Below, piece after piece: positions 23,201 to 30,572 of a stretch of DNA of 34,504 bases. Position 1 is the first letter of the stretch. The number at the start of each line of letters is the position of its first letter. This DNA is from Promicromonospora citrea (GTDB lineage: Bacteria; Actinomycetota; Actinomycetes; Actinomycetales; Cellulomonadaceae). The translations under genes and the position numbers were made by a program. Location of the stretch: NCBI RefSeq assembly GCF_013004695.1, contig NZ_JABEMG010000039.1, positions 1-34,504 on the forward strand, read 5' to 3'. The notes below the pieces were generated by a model. That model searched no databases. It was not told where the DNA came from and saw only the letters and a list, made by a program, of their open reading frames with translations.

Positions 23201-23938
23201 TCATCCGCCCGCTCGCGCACGGGCGAGGGAGGTGGCCCGTGCCAGGACGTCGAGCTGCGCCGGGTTGTAGAGCGCGCGGATCGTCTCGCCCATCGCCGCT
23301 CCCGCAGACGCCGGGTCCTGCTGCAGGTGTGCTTCCGGCGTGGTGATCCAGGGGTATGTCACGAACGTCTTGGCGAGCGTGTCGGCGAACTGGTTGACAA
23401 GGAGGTCCCGGGTCTCCTCGTCGGCATCGGCGGGCAGAGACTCGAACGCGGCAGTCGCGGGGTCGGCGTCGGCTTCGAGTATCTCGCGGACGTCGTCCAT
23501 CGCCGTGGGCTCGAACACCTGCGAGTAGACGAGAGTGAGGGAGCGCTCGGCGGGCGACAGACGCGGAGCAACCCGGGCGAAGCCCTCAGGGACATTCGTG
23601 ACGACCTCCGTGACGGAGCCGTGCCGGAGCATCTCGGCGATCTCGGCACGCGTCCGTTCGCTCCGTGCGATCGTCTCCTTGAGCTCCGCGTCGATCGCCA
23701 CCAGGACGTCGCGCGAGGTCCCGACCTCGGCGCCGAGACGTTCGATCTCTCCGAGCGGGACGCCGATGTCGCGCAGCCTCCGGATCTGCAGCAGGCGGAC
23801 GAGGTGGGGGACGCCGTACTGCTTGTAGCCGTTGGTGCGCCGGTCCGGCTCGTCCAGCAGGCCACGCTGGTGGTAGTGCCGGACCGCGTTCACCGTCGTC
23901 CCGGCGAGATCGGCGAGCTCACGGGTGCTCCAGGCCAT
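23201..23938 (-). CDS. MerR-family regulator, copy 1
   Basis: The 245-residue protein has an N-terminal MerR winged helix (MAWSTRELADLAGTTVNAVR, HYHQRGLLDEPDRRTNGYKQYG, about 1-70) and a helical linker (LKETIARSERTRAEIAEML). A long C-terminal helical domain of about 130 residues ends LYNPAQLDVL. The C-terminus has no cysteine metal site, so a metal sensor is unlikely; organic ligands are more plausible. The start at 23938 lies seven bases after GGAGG, and the protein then aligns residue by residue with the second copy at 24768; the longer frame to 24055 has no support. It lies downstream of the small export gene on the same strand, about 136 bases after its stop, and could be co-transcribed. 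Confidence 0.88.
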   Translation of the reverse strand: MAWSTRELADLAGTTVNAVRHYHQRGLLDEPDRRTNGYKQYGVPHLVRLLQIRRLRDIGVPLGEIERLGAEVGTSRDVLVAIDAELKETIARSERTRAEIAEMLRHGSVTEVVTNVPEGFARVAPRLSPAERSLTLVYSQVFEPTAMDDVREILEADADPATAAFESLPADADEETRDLLVNQFADTLAKTFVTYPWITTPEAHLQQDPASAGAAMGETIRALYNPAQLDVLARATSLARARAGG

Positions 23939-24074
23939 CCCACTGCCTCCGTCCGGCCGGGGTCGGGATGCTTCGCCGGAGGCGTGCTCGCCGTCCTGGG
24001 TGCGGGTCATCCGCGGCCTCGCCACGATTCTCCCGGTACGCCGGACTCTGCGCACCGGGAGGGGCGGCGGGCGG

Positions 24075-24584
24075 CTACACGCCGACGACGTACGTCAGCG
24101 CGGCCCACGCGGACACCGTCGCGACGGTGGTCCAGACGGCGATGGCCACAGCCTGCCAGAGCAGCACCCAGCGGCGCGGAGTCCCGCCGGCGACGAGCAG
24201 CGCGGACGTGAACTGGGTCGGGATGGCGAGCGGCCCGAGGATGCTCGCACCCGGCACCCCGAACCGCACGAGCCACCGCTTGAACCGGCGCTCGCCCTTC
24301 GACTCGGGCTTGGCGGGCCGACGTGACGCCGTCCGGGTCGTCACCGCGGTGCGGGCCCGAGCGGTCAGGAGCACGACGAGCAGGACGCTGACGAAGTTGC
24401 CGGCGCCCGCGGCGACCGCCACGACGACGGGGTGGATCCCGCCGGCGACGCCGATCAGCGACGCGACCTCCCCCTCGAGGAACGGGACCGCCGCCGCGAG
24501 CAGGACGACGAACGGCTGGACGATCTCGGGGACATGTGTGACGAGCCCCTGGAAGCTCTGGACGAGCTCTTCGACGGCGGGCAT
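24075..24584 (-). CDS. Small multi-drug export protein
   Basis: The 169-residue membrane protein has hydrophobic segments near residues 22-38 (VQPFVVLLAAAVPFLEGEVA), 48-73, 108-125 (FGVPGASILGPLAIPTQFTS) and 138-168, with a basic loop (about 75-105). The paired motifs PFLEGEVASLIG and GPLAIPTQFTSALLVAGG are the features I associate with the Sm_multidrug_ex family, related to DedA-like proteins. Its transport role is named by annotation tradition and little proven. GAGGAG lies six bases before the ATG. Transcription starts from a MerR-type promoter at 24629-24659, so it is the likely target of the flanking MerR proteins. Confidence 0.75.
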   Translation of the reverse strand: MPAVEELVQSFQGLVTHVPEIVQPFVVLLAAAVPFLEGEVASLIGVAGGIHPVVVAVAAGAGNFVSVLLVVLLTARARTAVTTRTASRRPAKPESKGERRFKRWLVRFGVPGASILGPLAIPTQFTSALLVAGGTPRRWVLLWQAVAIAVWTTVATVSAWAALTYVVGV

Positions 24585-24628
24585 GGCGTGCTCCTCTTCT
24601 CCGGTCGGCGTGGTTGCCGATGACCGGG

Positions 24629-24659
24629 AGTAGAAGCCGTGTTCCTGGCACAGGGTCAA
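24629..24659 (-). promoter_or_regulatory. MerR-type promoter for the small export gene
   Basis: On the minus strand TTGACC (24654-24659) and TCTACT (24629-24634) are separated by 19 bases, the overlong spacer that MerR activators correct by distorting DNA. The spacer holds the dyad CCCTGT-N7-ACACGG. It is nearly identical to the plus-strand promoter at 24698. Confidence 0.72.
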
Positions 24660-24697
24660 CGGGTCGCGGATGAGGCGTGCGCCACCCTGGTCGTCCC

Positions 24698-24728
24698 TTG
24701 ACCCTGTGCCGACCACACGGTTTCTGAT
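24698..24728 (+). promoter_or_regulatory. MerR-type promoter for the merR-2/GPP34/esterase operon
   Basis: TTGACC (24698-24703) and TCTGAT (24723-24728) are separated by a 19-base spacer containing CCCTGT-N7-ACACGG. It shares at least 24 of 31 bases with the divergent promoter. The predicted start near 24735 leaves a leader with GAGGAGGAGG before the ATG at 24768. Confidence 0.72.
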
Positions 24729-24767
24729 GGCAGCAGCCGACGACCGGACGGCGGGTGAGGAGGAGGC

Positions 24768-25514
24768 ATGGCCTGGAGCACGCGCGAGCTGGCCGAGCTG
24801 GCGGGGACGACGGTGAACGCCGTCCGTCACTACCACCGCACGGGCCTGCTCGAGGAGCCCGAGCGCCAGGGGAACGGGTACAAGCAGTACGGCGTGCAGC
24901 ACCTCGTCACCCTGCTGCGGATCCGCCGCCTGGTGGACCTCGGCATGCCGCTGGCCCAGGTCGGTGACGTGGAGGCAGCGACGGACCCCGCACCGGAGGC
25001 CCTGCGCGACCTCGACGCGGAGCTCGGGGCGAGCATCGAGCGCCTCACCCGGGCGCGCGCCGAGATCGCCGCGATCCTGCGCGAGCGCTCGCCCGCGCAC
25101 ACGCCCGCCGGGTTCGCGTCCGTGGCGTCCCGGCTCTCGGAGGCGGACAGCTCGATGATCCACATCTACACGCAGCTCTACGACGAGGAGGCGCTCGCCG
25201 ACGTCCGGGAGATGGCGGCGGCCGACACCGAAAACCTCGGCGGTGACATCGACCGGCTGCCTGCCGACGCGGACGAGGCGACACGGCAGCGGCTGGCCGA
25301 GCGGCTCGCGGCGACGCTCGCCCGGAGCTTTCGCGACCATCCGTGGCTCGCCGACCCTGCCGCGCACCTGTCCAGGAGCAGCCTCGTCACCGCGGAGACG
25401 TTCGTCGAGGCCGTGACGGGGCTGTACAACCCGGCGCAGCTGGACGTCCTCGTCCGCGCCAACACGCTCGCCCGTCAGCAGACGGAGACCCAGGAGGGAC
25501 CTGACCATGACTGA
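24768..25514 (+). CDS. MerR-family regulator, copy 2
   Basis: The 248-residue paralogue of the gene at 23201 shares the MerR head MAWSTRELAELAGTTVNAVR, the YKQYGVQHLVTLLRIRRL segment, the linker helix RLTRARAEIAAIL and the C-terminal LYNPAQLDVLVRANTLAR. Differences lie mostly in the presumed ligand-binding part (about 110-220), so the two may respond to different compounds or form heterodimers. It is driven by the 19-bp-spacer promoter just upstream, consistent with MerR-type autoregulation. Its stop overlaps the GPP34 start by eight bases, so the regulator and the downstream genes form one coupled operon. Confidence 0.9.
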   Translation: MAWSTRELAELAGTTVNAVRHYHRTGLLEEPERQGNGYKQYGVQHLVTLLRIRRLVDLGMPLAQVGDVEAATDPAPEALRDLDAELGASIERLTRARAEIAAILRERSPAHTPAGFASVASRLSEADSSMIHIYTQLYDEEALADVREMAAADTENLGGDIDRLPADADEATRQRLAERLAATLARSFRDHPWLADPAAHLSRSSLVTAETFVEAVTGLYNPAQLDVLVRANTLARQQTETQEGPDHD

Positions 25515-26271
25515 GCACCAGCGACCCGAGCAGCACGCACCGGGAACGGCGCAGGGCGGACCCGGCGTCCCGGCCCTCGGCCGGACCGCGACCCTGGTGG
25601 AGGACCTGCTCCTGCTCCTGTTCCAACCGGGCGGCTCACGGGCGGGAGGTGGCGGGTCGATCGCCGGCGAGCCGACCCTCTACTGGGTGCTCGGGGGCGC
25701 CGTGCTCGCGGACCTCGCACTCGGCGGCCACGTCAGGACCAGCACCGGGCGGCTCGGCGCGCTGCAGGTCGAGGCCGTCGCCGACCGGCCGCCGTCGGAT
25801 CCGCTGCTACGCACCACCTGGGCGTACGTCGCCGAGAAGCCGAGGTGCGTCCAGACGGCCCTCGCCGCGACCGGCCCGGCGCTACGGGAGCCGGTGCTCG
25901 ATCGTCTCGTCGAGCGCGGCGACCTGCACCGGCGGTCGCGCAAGGCGCTCGGTCTCTTCGCGTCGTCGGTGCTCTCGCTGGGCGACACGGGCCGCCGCGC
26001 CGCGCTCCTGGCCGACGTCCGCGCGGTGCTCGTCGACCGAGCCGAGCTGACCGAGCGCACAGCGGCGCTTGCCGCGCTGCTGCACGGCAGCGGGACGCTG
26101 CCGCAGTTCGATCCCGAGATCCCGTGGACGTCACCGGTCATCGCCCGCGCGGAGGAGCTCAAGGACGGCAGCTGGGGCGCCGGAGCCGCGGCGAAGGCCG
26201 TCGCGCGCACGGTCACCGCCACGATCGTGAACAACGTCGTCGTCGCGGCGGCGGTCCACCCCCGTGGCTGA
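25507..26271 (+). CDS. GPP34 (GOLPH3-like) family protein
   Basis: The 254-residue protein starts with an unstructured polar stretch, then LGRTATLVEDLLLLLFQPGG and YWVLGGAVLADLALGGHV, the classic opening helices of the GPP34 fold. It continues with a helical body (DRLVERGDLHRRSRKALGLF, TERTAALAALLHGSGTL) and ends with a hydrophobic helix VARTVTATIVNNVVVAAAV. In eukaryotes GPP34 proteins bind phosphatidylinositol-4-phosphate at the Golgi. In actinobacteria they are common but mostly without assigned function and probably associate with membranes. The ATG overlaps the merR-2 stop by eight bases and its own stop overlaps the esterase start in the same way. Confidence 0.85.
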   Translation: MTEHQRPEQHAPGTAQGGPGVPALGRTATLVEDLLLLLFQPGGSRAGGGGSIAGEPTLYWVLGGAVLADLALGGHVRTSTGRLGALQVEAVADRPPSDPLLRTTWAYVAEKPRCVQTALAATGPALREPVLDRLVERGDLHRRSRKALGLFASSVLSLGDTGRRAALLADVRAVLVDRAELTERTAALAALLHGSGTLPQFDPEIPWTSPVIARAEELKDGSWGAGAAAKAVARTVTATIVNNVVVAAAVHPRG

Positions 26272-28105
26272 CACGACGCGCGCCACACAGCGCTCGGCCG
26301 GGTTCTGGGTGCCGTTCGCCCTGCTGGTCGCGCTGGTGCTGGTCCTCGGTCGGCTGAACGACACCCCGTGGCGGGGCTGGGCCCTGGTCGCCGGGTCGGT
26401 GGCGGCGCTCTGGCTGACGGCGCCCTGGTGGTGGCGGGGCGGCGTCCTGCTGCGGACAGCGGGGTGGCTGCTGGCGGGCGTGCTGGCGGCGGGCACCGTC
26501 GTGGTCGCCCACCCCGGGCCACAGGTGCGCGTGGCCGGGGGCGCGGAGCGGGCGCCGACGCAGCCGGTCGAGACGGCGCAGGGCCCTGTGAGCGGGGTGC
26601 GGAACGACGCGGGGACGGTCGAGATCTTCGCGGGCGTGCCCTATGCCGAGCCCCCGGTGGGCGAGCTGCGTTGGCGGGCGCCCCTGCCGCCCGCGCAGCG
26701 GTCCGGGCTGCTCGTCGCCGACCACTTCTCGGCGGTGCCGGTCCAGGGCACCACGACGTTCGCCACGAGGGCGCTGGCGCACGTGGTCGACATCCCGCTG
26801 GAGGGCACGTTCCTCAACCCCTACCCGGTCAGCGAGGACAGCCTCTACCTCAACGTCTGGCGGGCACCCCGGCCTGCCTCGGCCGCGCTGCCCGTGCTCG
26901 TGTACGTGCCCGGCGGCGGCTTCGCCACCGGATCGGGCGCCCTGCCCCTGTACGACGGCGAGGCGCTGGCCGCCACCGGTGAGGTGGTCGTGGTCACGAT
27001 CAACTACCGGCTGGGCGTCCTCGGCTTCCTCTCCCACCCGGACCTGGCCGACGAGTCCCCGTACGGCGCGTCGGGCAACTACGGGATCCTGGACCAGGTC
27101 GCCGCTCTGGAGTGGGTGCGGCAGAACATCGCGGCGTTCGGCGGCGACCCGAGCCGGGTCACGGTCGCGGGCGAGTCCGCGGGCGGCGAGAGCGTGTGCA
27201 TCCTCGGTGCCACGCCCCTGGCCGAAGGGCTGATCGACGGCATCATCGGCAGCAGCGGCGCCTGCATGGGCACGGACGGCGACACCGAGGACGGGGACCA
27301 GAGCGACACGCGGTCGGTCGCCGAGGACGCGGGCGTGCGCCTCGCACGGGAGCTGGGCGCCGAGAGCCTCGCCGCGCTGCGGGACCTGCCCGCCCACCAG
27401 GTGGTCGAGGCCGCGGCGACGACGGGGCCGCACTGGCGGCCGTCCGTTGACGGGTACGTCCTCCCGCGCAGCCCCGCAGAGGTCTATGCGGCGGGCGACC
27501 AGCACGACGTGCCGATGCTGCTGGGCAGCAACGCGGACGAGGACTTGCTGATCCGTGCCTTCCCGCCCGGTCCCGTGACGCCCGGGGAGTACCGTGCGAC
27601 GGCACGGGAGGACCACGGCGAGGACATCGAGACCTACCTCGGCCTGTACCCCGGCGAGACGCGGGGGCAGGTGCTGGACTCGCTCCTGCAGGCCCAGACC
27701 GACCGGGTCTTCACCCGGGCGATGTACCGGTGGGCACGACTGTCCGCCCGCCCCGGCCGGTCCCCGGTCTACCTGTACTTCTTCACGCACACGCCGCCCG
27801 ACGCGGGCCTGGAGGAGTACGGTGCGTACCACGGGGCGGAGGTGATGTACGCCTTCGACAACCTCGGCGTGGACGGTGACGCCGACTACGGCCCGACCGA
27901 CCTCCGGCTGCGGGACCAGCTCAGCGGCTACTGGCTCAGCTTCGTCCGGACCGGGGACCCCAACGCGCCGGGCCTGCCGGTGTGGTCCGAGGTCGCCCGG
28001 AACCCGGAGCTCGTCATGGAGCTCGGCGTCCACACCAGGATGACGGCCCGCCCGCGACCGGCGGCGATCGACCACTGGATGCGGTACGAGGGCCCGATCG
28101 CCTGA
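26264..28105 (+). CDS. Membrane-anchored type-B carboxylesterase
   Basis: The 613-residue protein joins an N-terminal membrane part, with three hydrophobic segments (about 13-29, 37-54 and 60-82), to a full type-B carboxylesterase domain from about residue 100. Visible there are FAGVPYAEPPVGELRW, SEDSLYLNVW, the oxyanion motif YVPGGGFATGS, the nucleophile elbow GESAGGES with Ser305, the acid Glu426 in GSNADEDLL, and His523 in GAYHGAEVMY. It should hydrolyse carboxylic esters at the outer face of the membrane. Para-nitrobenzyl-esterase-like actinobacterial enzymes usually have a simple signal peptide or none, so the three-segment anchor is unusual. The GTG start overlaps the GPP34 stop by eight bases, showing coupled translation. 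Confidence 0.9.
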   Translation: MADTTRATQRSAGFWVPFALLVALVLVLGRLNDTPWRGWALVAGSVAALWLTAPWWWRGGVLLRTAGWLLAGVLAAGTVVVAHPGPQVRVAGGAERAPTQPVETAQGPVSGVRNDAGTVEIFAGVPYAEPPVGELRWRAPLPPAQRSGLLVADHFSAVPVQGTTTFATRALAHVVDIPLEGTFLNPYPVSEDSLYLNVWRAPRPASAALPVLVYVPGGGFATGSGALPLYDGEALAATGEVVVVTINYRLGVLGFLSHPDLADESPYGASGNYGILDQVAALEWVRQNIAAFGGDPSRVTVAGESAGGESVCILGATPLAEGLIDGIIGSSGACMGTDGDTEDGDQSDTRSVAEDAGVRLARELGAESLAALRDLPAHQVVEAAATTGPHWRPSVDGYVLPRSPAEVYAAGDQHDVPMLLGSNADEDLLIRAFPPGPVTPGEYRATAREDHGEDIETYLGLYPGETRGQVLDSLLQAQTDRVFTRAMYRWARLSARPGRSPVYLYFFTHTPPDAGLEEYGAYHGAEVMYAFDNLGVDGDADYGPTDLRLRDQLSGYWLSFVRTGDPNAPGLPVWSEVARNPELVMELGVHTRMTARPRPAAIDHWMRYEGPIA

Positions 28106-28120
28106 GTCGGGGGGCTCGCG

Positions 28121-28930
28121 TCATCCCGCGGCGTCGGACGACAGCAGGCGTATACCGCCGGACGCACCCACGACCAGGACCCACGCGGTCGCGACCAGCG
28201 CCCCGTCCGCGGGGCCGAGCACGGGGTCGGCCGGTGCCCAGAGCAGCGCGGCGGCCCGGTCGGGCAGCCAGCGGGCGTGCTCGGTGAGCGAGCCGAGCAG
28301 GGGCGAGACGATCAGGACGAGGCCGAGCGTGGTGACGAGGGCGGGGACGAGCTCCCGGAGCAGCAGCGCGACCGCGTGGGCGAGCACGCCCACCAGCACG
28401 AGGAACACCGCAGCACCCGCGAGCCGCCCCAGGTCCTCGCCGGACACCACCACAGCGCCAGGCCCTGCCCACCTCGGCTCCGTCTCGCCCGGCACGCCCC
28501 ACGCGGGGGCGGTCGCCGCCATCGCGCTGCCCACCACTGCGCCCCCCACCATCGCGCACACCGTGCCCGCCGCCGTGAACACCAGCGCGACCAGCGCGGC
28601 AAGCGTCTTGGCCGCTACCAGCACCGCGCGCCGGGGGACGGCGGCGAACGTGGTCCGCAGCTGGGTGCCCGCCGACTCGTGCGCGACCGGGAGCACGCCC
28701 ACCAGCACCATGCCCGCCTGGACGAACCGGACCACCTCCGTCACGACGCCGGCGGCGGTGGGCGACGCGCCACCCGCGACGGCGGAGGACGCCGCGAGGG
28801 CGGCGACGGTGCCACCGGCCACCACCGTGGCCGCGGCCGTCAGGCCGACGGCGGGCAGGGTGCGCAGCTTGCTCAGCTCGGCGGCGGTGGTCCGGGCGAG
28901 GTGCACCGCCGTCACCTGCCCCGGCCTCAC
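28121..28930 (-). CDS. ABC transporter permease, second subunit
   Basis: The 269-residue membrane protein has about six hydrophobic segments (for example VGLTAAATVVAGGTVAALAA, TLAALVALVFTAAGTVCAMV, AAVFLVLVGVLAHAVALLL, VTTLGLVLIVSPLLGS). Its start resembles ABC-2-type permeases that follow lantibiotic-immunity-like ATPases (HLARTTAAELSKLRTLPAVG). The GTG start at 28930 overlaps the stop of the first permease (GTGA). It is the last gene of a three-gene operon and converges on the esterase gene. Substrate is unknown; such permease pairs often export peptides or membrane-active drugs. Confidence 0.83.
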   Translation of the reverse strand: MRPGQVTAVHLARTTAAELSKLRTLPAVGLTAAATVVAGGTVAALAASSAVAGGASPTAAGVVTEVVRFVQAGMVLVGVLPVAHESAGTQLRTTFAAVPRRAVLVAAKTLAALVALVFTAAGTVCAMVGGAVVGSAMAATAPAWGVPGETEPRWAGPGAVVVSGEDLGRLAGAAVFLVLVGVLAHAVALLLRELVPALVTTLGLVLIVSPLLGSLTEHARWLPDRAAALLWAPADPVLGPADGALVATAWVLVVGASGGIRLLSSDAAG

Positions 28931-29733
28931 GCGTCCCTCCGCGCGAGGACGAGACCGGCCACGGCGAGCAGGGCGGCGGTCCACGCCGTCATCACCCAGG
29001 CGCCCGTGACCGCGTCCGGTCCGCCGGGCACCGTGGTGAGCCCGCCGTACAGACGTCGGCCGGCGAGGTCGGGCAGCCAGTACGCCCACGGCGTCACACG
29101 GCTCAGCAGCAGCGAGAACGACACGAGCGAGCCGTTCGCGACGAGGAGCACGAGCGGGAGGGTCCCGCCGCGGGTCAGGACCGTGACCGCGAGGGCGATG
29201 AGCGCGGTCAGCGTCCAGTAGAGGGCCGCGCCGGCCGTCCGGAGCACGGCCTCCCGCAGGCCCACCGCCTCGGCGGCCGCGTCGCCGAGGACGAGCGTCG
29301 CGACCGCACGGCACGCCCCGATCGCCAGGACGGCCGTCGTGGCGACCACCAGCGCGACGACGAGCGCCTTGGCGCCCAGCACCCCGAGCCTGCCGGGCGC
29401 CGCCGTGAGCGTCGCCGTCACCTGACGACCCCCGCCCGCGTCGGCGCTGCTCGCGGCGTACTCGCTGCTCATCGCCACGACACCGAGCACGACGGCACCC
29501 GCCGCACCGAGCGGCGCGGCGGTGTACGCGATGTCGAACGCCGACGGGACGGGACCCGCTCCGGCGGCACCGGCGCCGAGCGCGCCCCGGGCACCGACCG
29601 CGTTGAGCGCCGCGAGACCCGCCGACCCGGCCACCGTGCCCAGCACGGCCGCCCGCACGGCGGGCAGCGTCACCGCCTTGCGGAGCTCTGCGGCGGCCAG
29701 GTCGCGGAACCGCACCCCGGCGCGCGGCGTCAT
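28927..29733 (-). CDS. ABC transporter permease, first subunit
   Basis: The 268-residue membrane protein opens with RFRDLAAAELRKAVTLPAVR, as in its neighbour, followed by about six hydrophobic segments (LGAAGAVVLGVVAMSSEYA, LGAKALVVALVVATTAVLAI, LYWTLTALIALAVTVL, TLPLVLLVANGSLVSFSLLL). The motif SSEYAASS at the end of span 2 is common in this ABC-2 permease type. The ATG overlaps the ATPase stop (ATGA), so the ATPase and two permeases are made in a coupled series. Sequence similarity between the two permeases suggests an old duplication and a heterodimeric channel. Confidence 0.85.
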   Translation of the reverse strand: MTPRAGVRFRDLAAAELRKAVTLPAVRAAVLGTVAGSAGLAALNAVGARGALGAGAAGAGPVPSAFDIAYTAAPLGAAGAVVLGVVAMSSEYAASSADAGGGRQVTATLTAAPGRLGVLGAKALVVALVVATTAVLAIGACRAVATLVLGDAAAEAVGLREAVLRTAGAALYWTLTALIALAVTVLTRGGTLPLVLLVANGSLVSFSLLLSRVTPWAYWLPDLAGRRLYGGLTTVPGGPDAVTGAWVMTAWTAALLAVAGLVLARRDA

Positions 29734-30449
29734 CGCGCCACCTCGCGCGAGGCGGTGAGCGCGAAGAAGGCGTCCTCCAGCGAGCGGTACCCCGCCGTGA
29801 CCCGGTCCAGCGGCCCCGCGGCCACGATCCTGCCGTCCGCGATGACCACGAGGTCGTCGGCCACACCGGCCACCTCGCCCATGAGGTGGCTGGACAGCAG
29901 CACCGTGCCGCCGGCGTCCGCGTGCGCCCGCAGCAGGTCGCGGATCCAGCGGATACCGTCCGGGTCCAGCCCGTTGACCGGCTCGTCGAGCACCAGCACC
30001 TCCGGCTCGCCCAGCAGGGCTGCGGCCAGCCCGAGGCGCTGACCGGTCCCGAGCGACAGGCGGCCGACCCGGACCCGGGCCGCCTCGGCGAGGCCGACCT
30101 GGGCGAGCACCTCGTCGACCCGACGGACGGGGATGCCGTGGGTGCGGGCGACCCACCGCAGGTGGTCGCGCGCGGTCCGGGAGCGGTGGGCTCCTGGCCC
30201 GTCGAGCATCGACCCCACCGTGCGCAGCGGGTACCGCAGCCGACGGTAGGGCACCCCGGCCACGCGAGCGGTGCCGCCGTCCGGCCGGTCGAGGCCGAGC
30301 AGGATGCGCAGGGTGGAGGACTTGCCGGCGCCGTTGGGTCCCAGGAAGGCGGTGACCTGCCCCGGCTCGGCCGTGAACGAGACCCGGTCGAGCACGGTCC
30401 GGGGGCCTCGGCGCTTGGTGAGGTCGTCGATCTGGATCATGGCACCCAT
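29730..30449 (-). CDS. ABC transporter ATPase
   Basis: This nucleotide-binding subunit (239 residues) has Walker A GPNGAGKSST (about 36-45), a Q-loop region VGSMLDGPGAH, the signature LSLGTGQRLGLA, Walker B VLVLDEPVNGLDPDG and the H-loop SSHLMGEV. The form with SMLDGPGAH after strand 4 is typical of actinobacterial CcmA/BcrA-like exporters. The start is uncertain: MGAM at 30449 or the inner ATG at 30440; neither has a clear Shine-Dalgarno site. It heads a coupled operon with two permeases and is divergent from a histidine kinase gene, the usual arrangement in which the two-component system controls the exporter. Confidence 0.92.
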   Translation of the reverse strand: MGAMIQIDDLTKRRGPRTVLDRVSFTAEPGQVTAFLGPNGAGKSSTLRILLGLDRPDGGTARVAGVPYRRLRYPLRTVGSMLDGPGAHRSRTARDHLRWVARTHGIPVRRVDEVLAQVGLAEAARVRVGRLSLGTGQRLGLAAALLGEPEVLVLDEPVNGLDPDGIRWIRDLLRAHADAGGTVLLSSHLMGEVAGVADDLVVIADGRIVAAGPLDRVTAGYRSLEDAFFALTASREVAR

Positions 30450-30475
30450 CCCAGCTGCCGCGGCGGGTCGCGTCA

Positions 30476-30492
30476 TCGGACCCTGGACCGGA
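30476..30492. promoter_or_regulatory. Candidate response-regulator site, copy 1
   Basis: TCGGACC-CT-GGaCCGgA repeats the palindrome found 46 bases downstream with small changes. It lies in the divergent region, 27 bases upstream of the ATPase start. Confidence 0.5.
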
Positions 30493-30521
30493 CCTGGCCG
30501 CCCCGCTACGACCGGGGTCCG

Positions 30522-30537
30522 TCGGACCCTGGTCCGA
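30522..30537. promoter_or_regulatory. Candidate response-regulator site, copy 2
   Basis: TCGGACC-CT-GGTCCGA is a perfect 7-2-7 palindrome between the exporter and kinase genes. With copy 1 it forms a direct repeat of an operator, as expected for a NarL-type regulator acting on the divergent exporter operon and perhaps its own gene. Confidence 0.6.
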
Positions 30538-30559
30538 TGTGCCCTCGGTCGCGCCGCCC

Positions 30560-30565
30560 TAGACT
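30560..30565 (+). promoter_or_regulatory. -10 box of a leaderless promoter for the histidine kinase
   Basis: TAGACT ends seven bases before the GTG at 30573 and so decides the kinase start. Palindrome copy 2 lies 23 bases further upstream, next to the -35 region. Confidence 0.48.
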
Positions 30566-30572
30566 CGGCGGC

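Noticed and set aside
24007-24651. Minus-strand frame overlapping the small export gene
   Set aside because: It is Arg/Gly-rich low-complexity sequence in the wrong frame; the export protein frame has real membrane segments and a ribosome site.
29886-30572. Upstream extension of the histidine kinase frame
   Set aside because: It lies antisense over the ABC ATPase gene; the leaderless promoter and the membrane spans fix the start at 30573.
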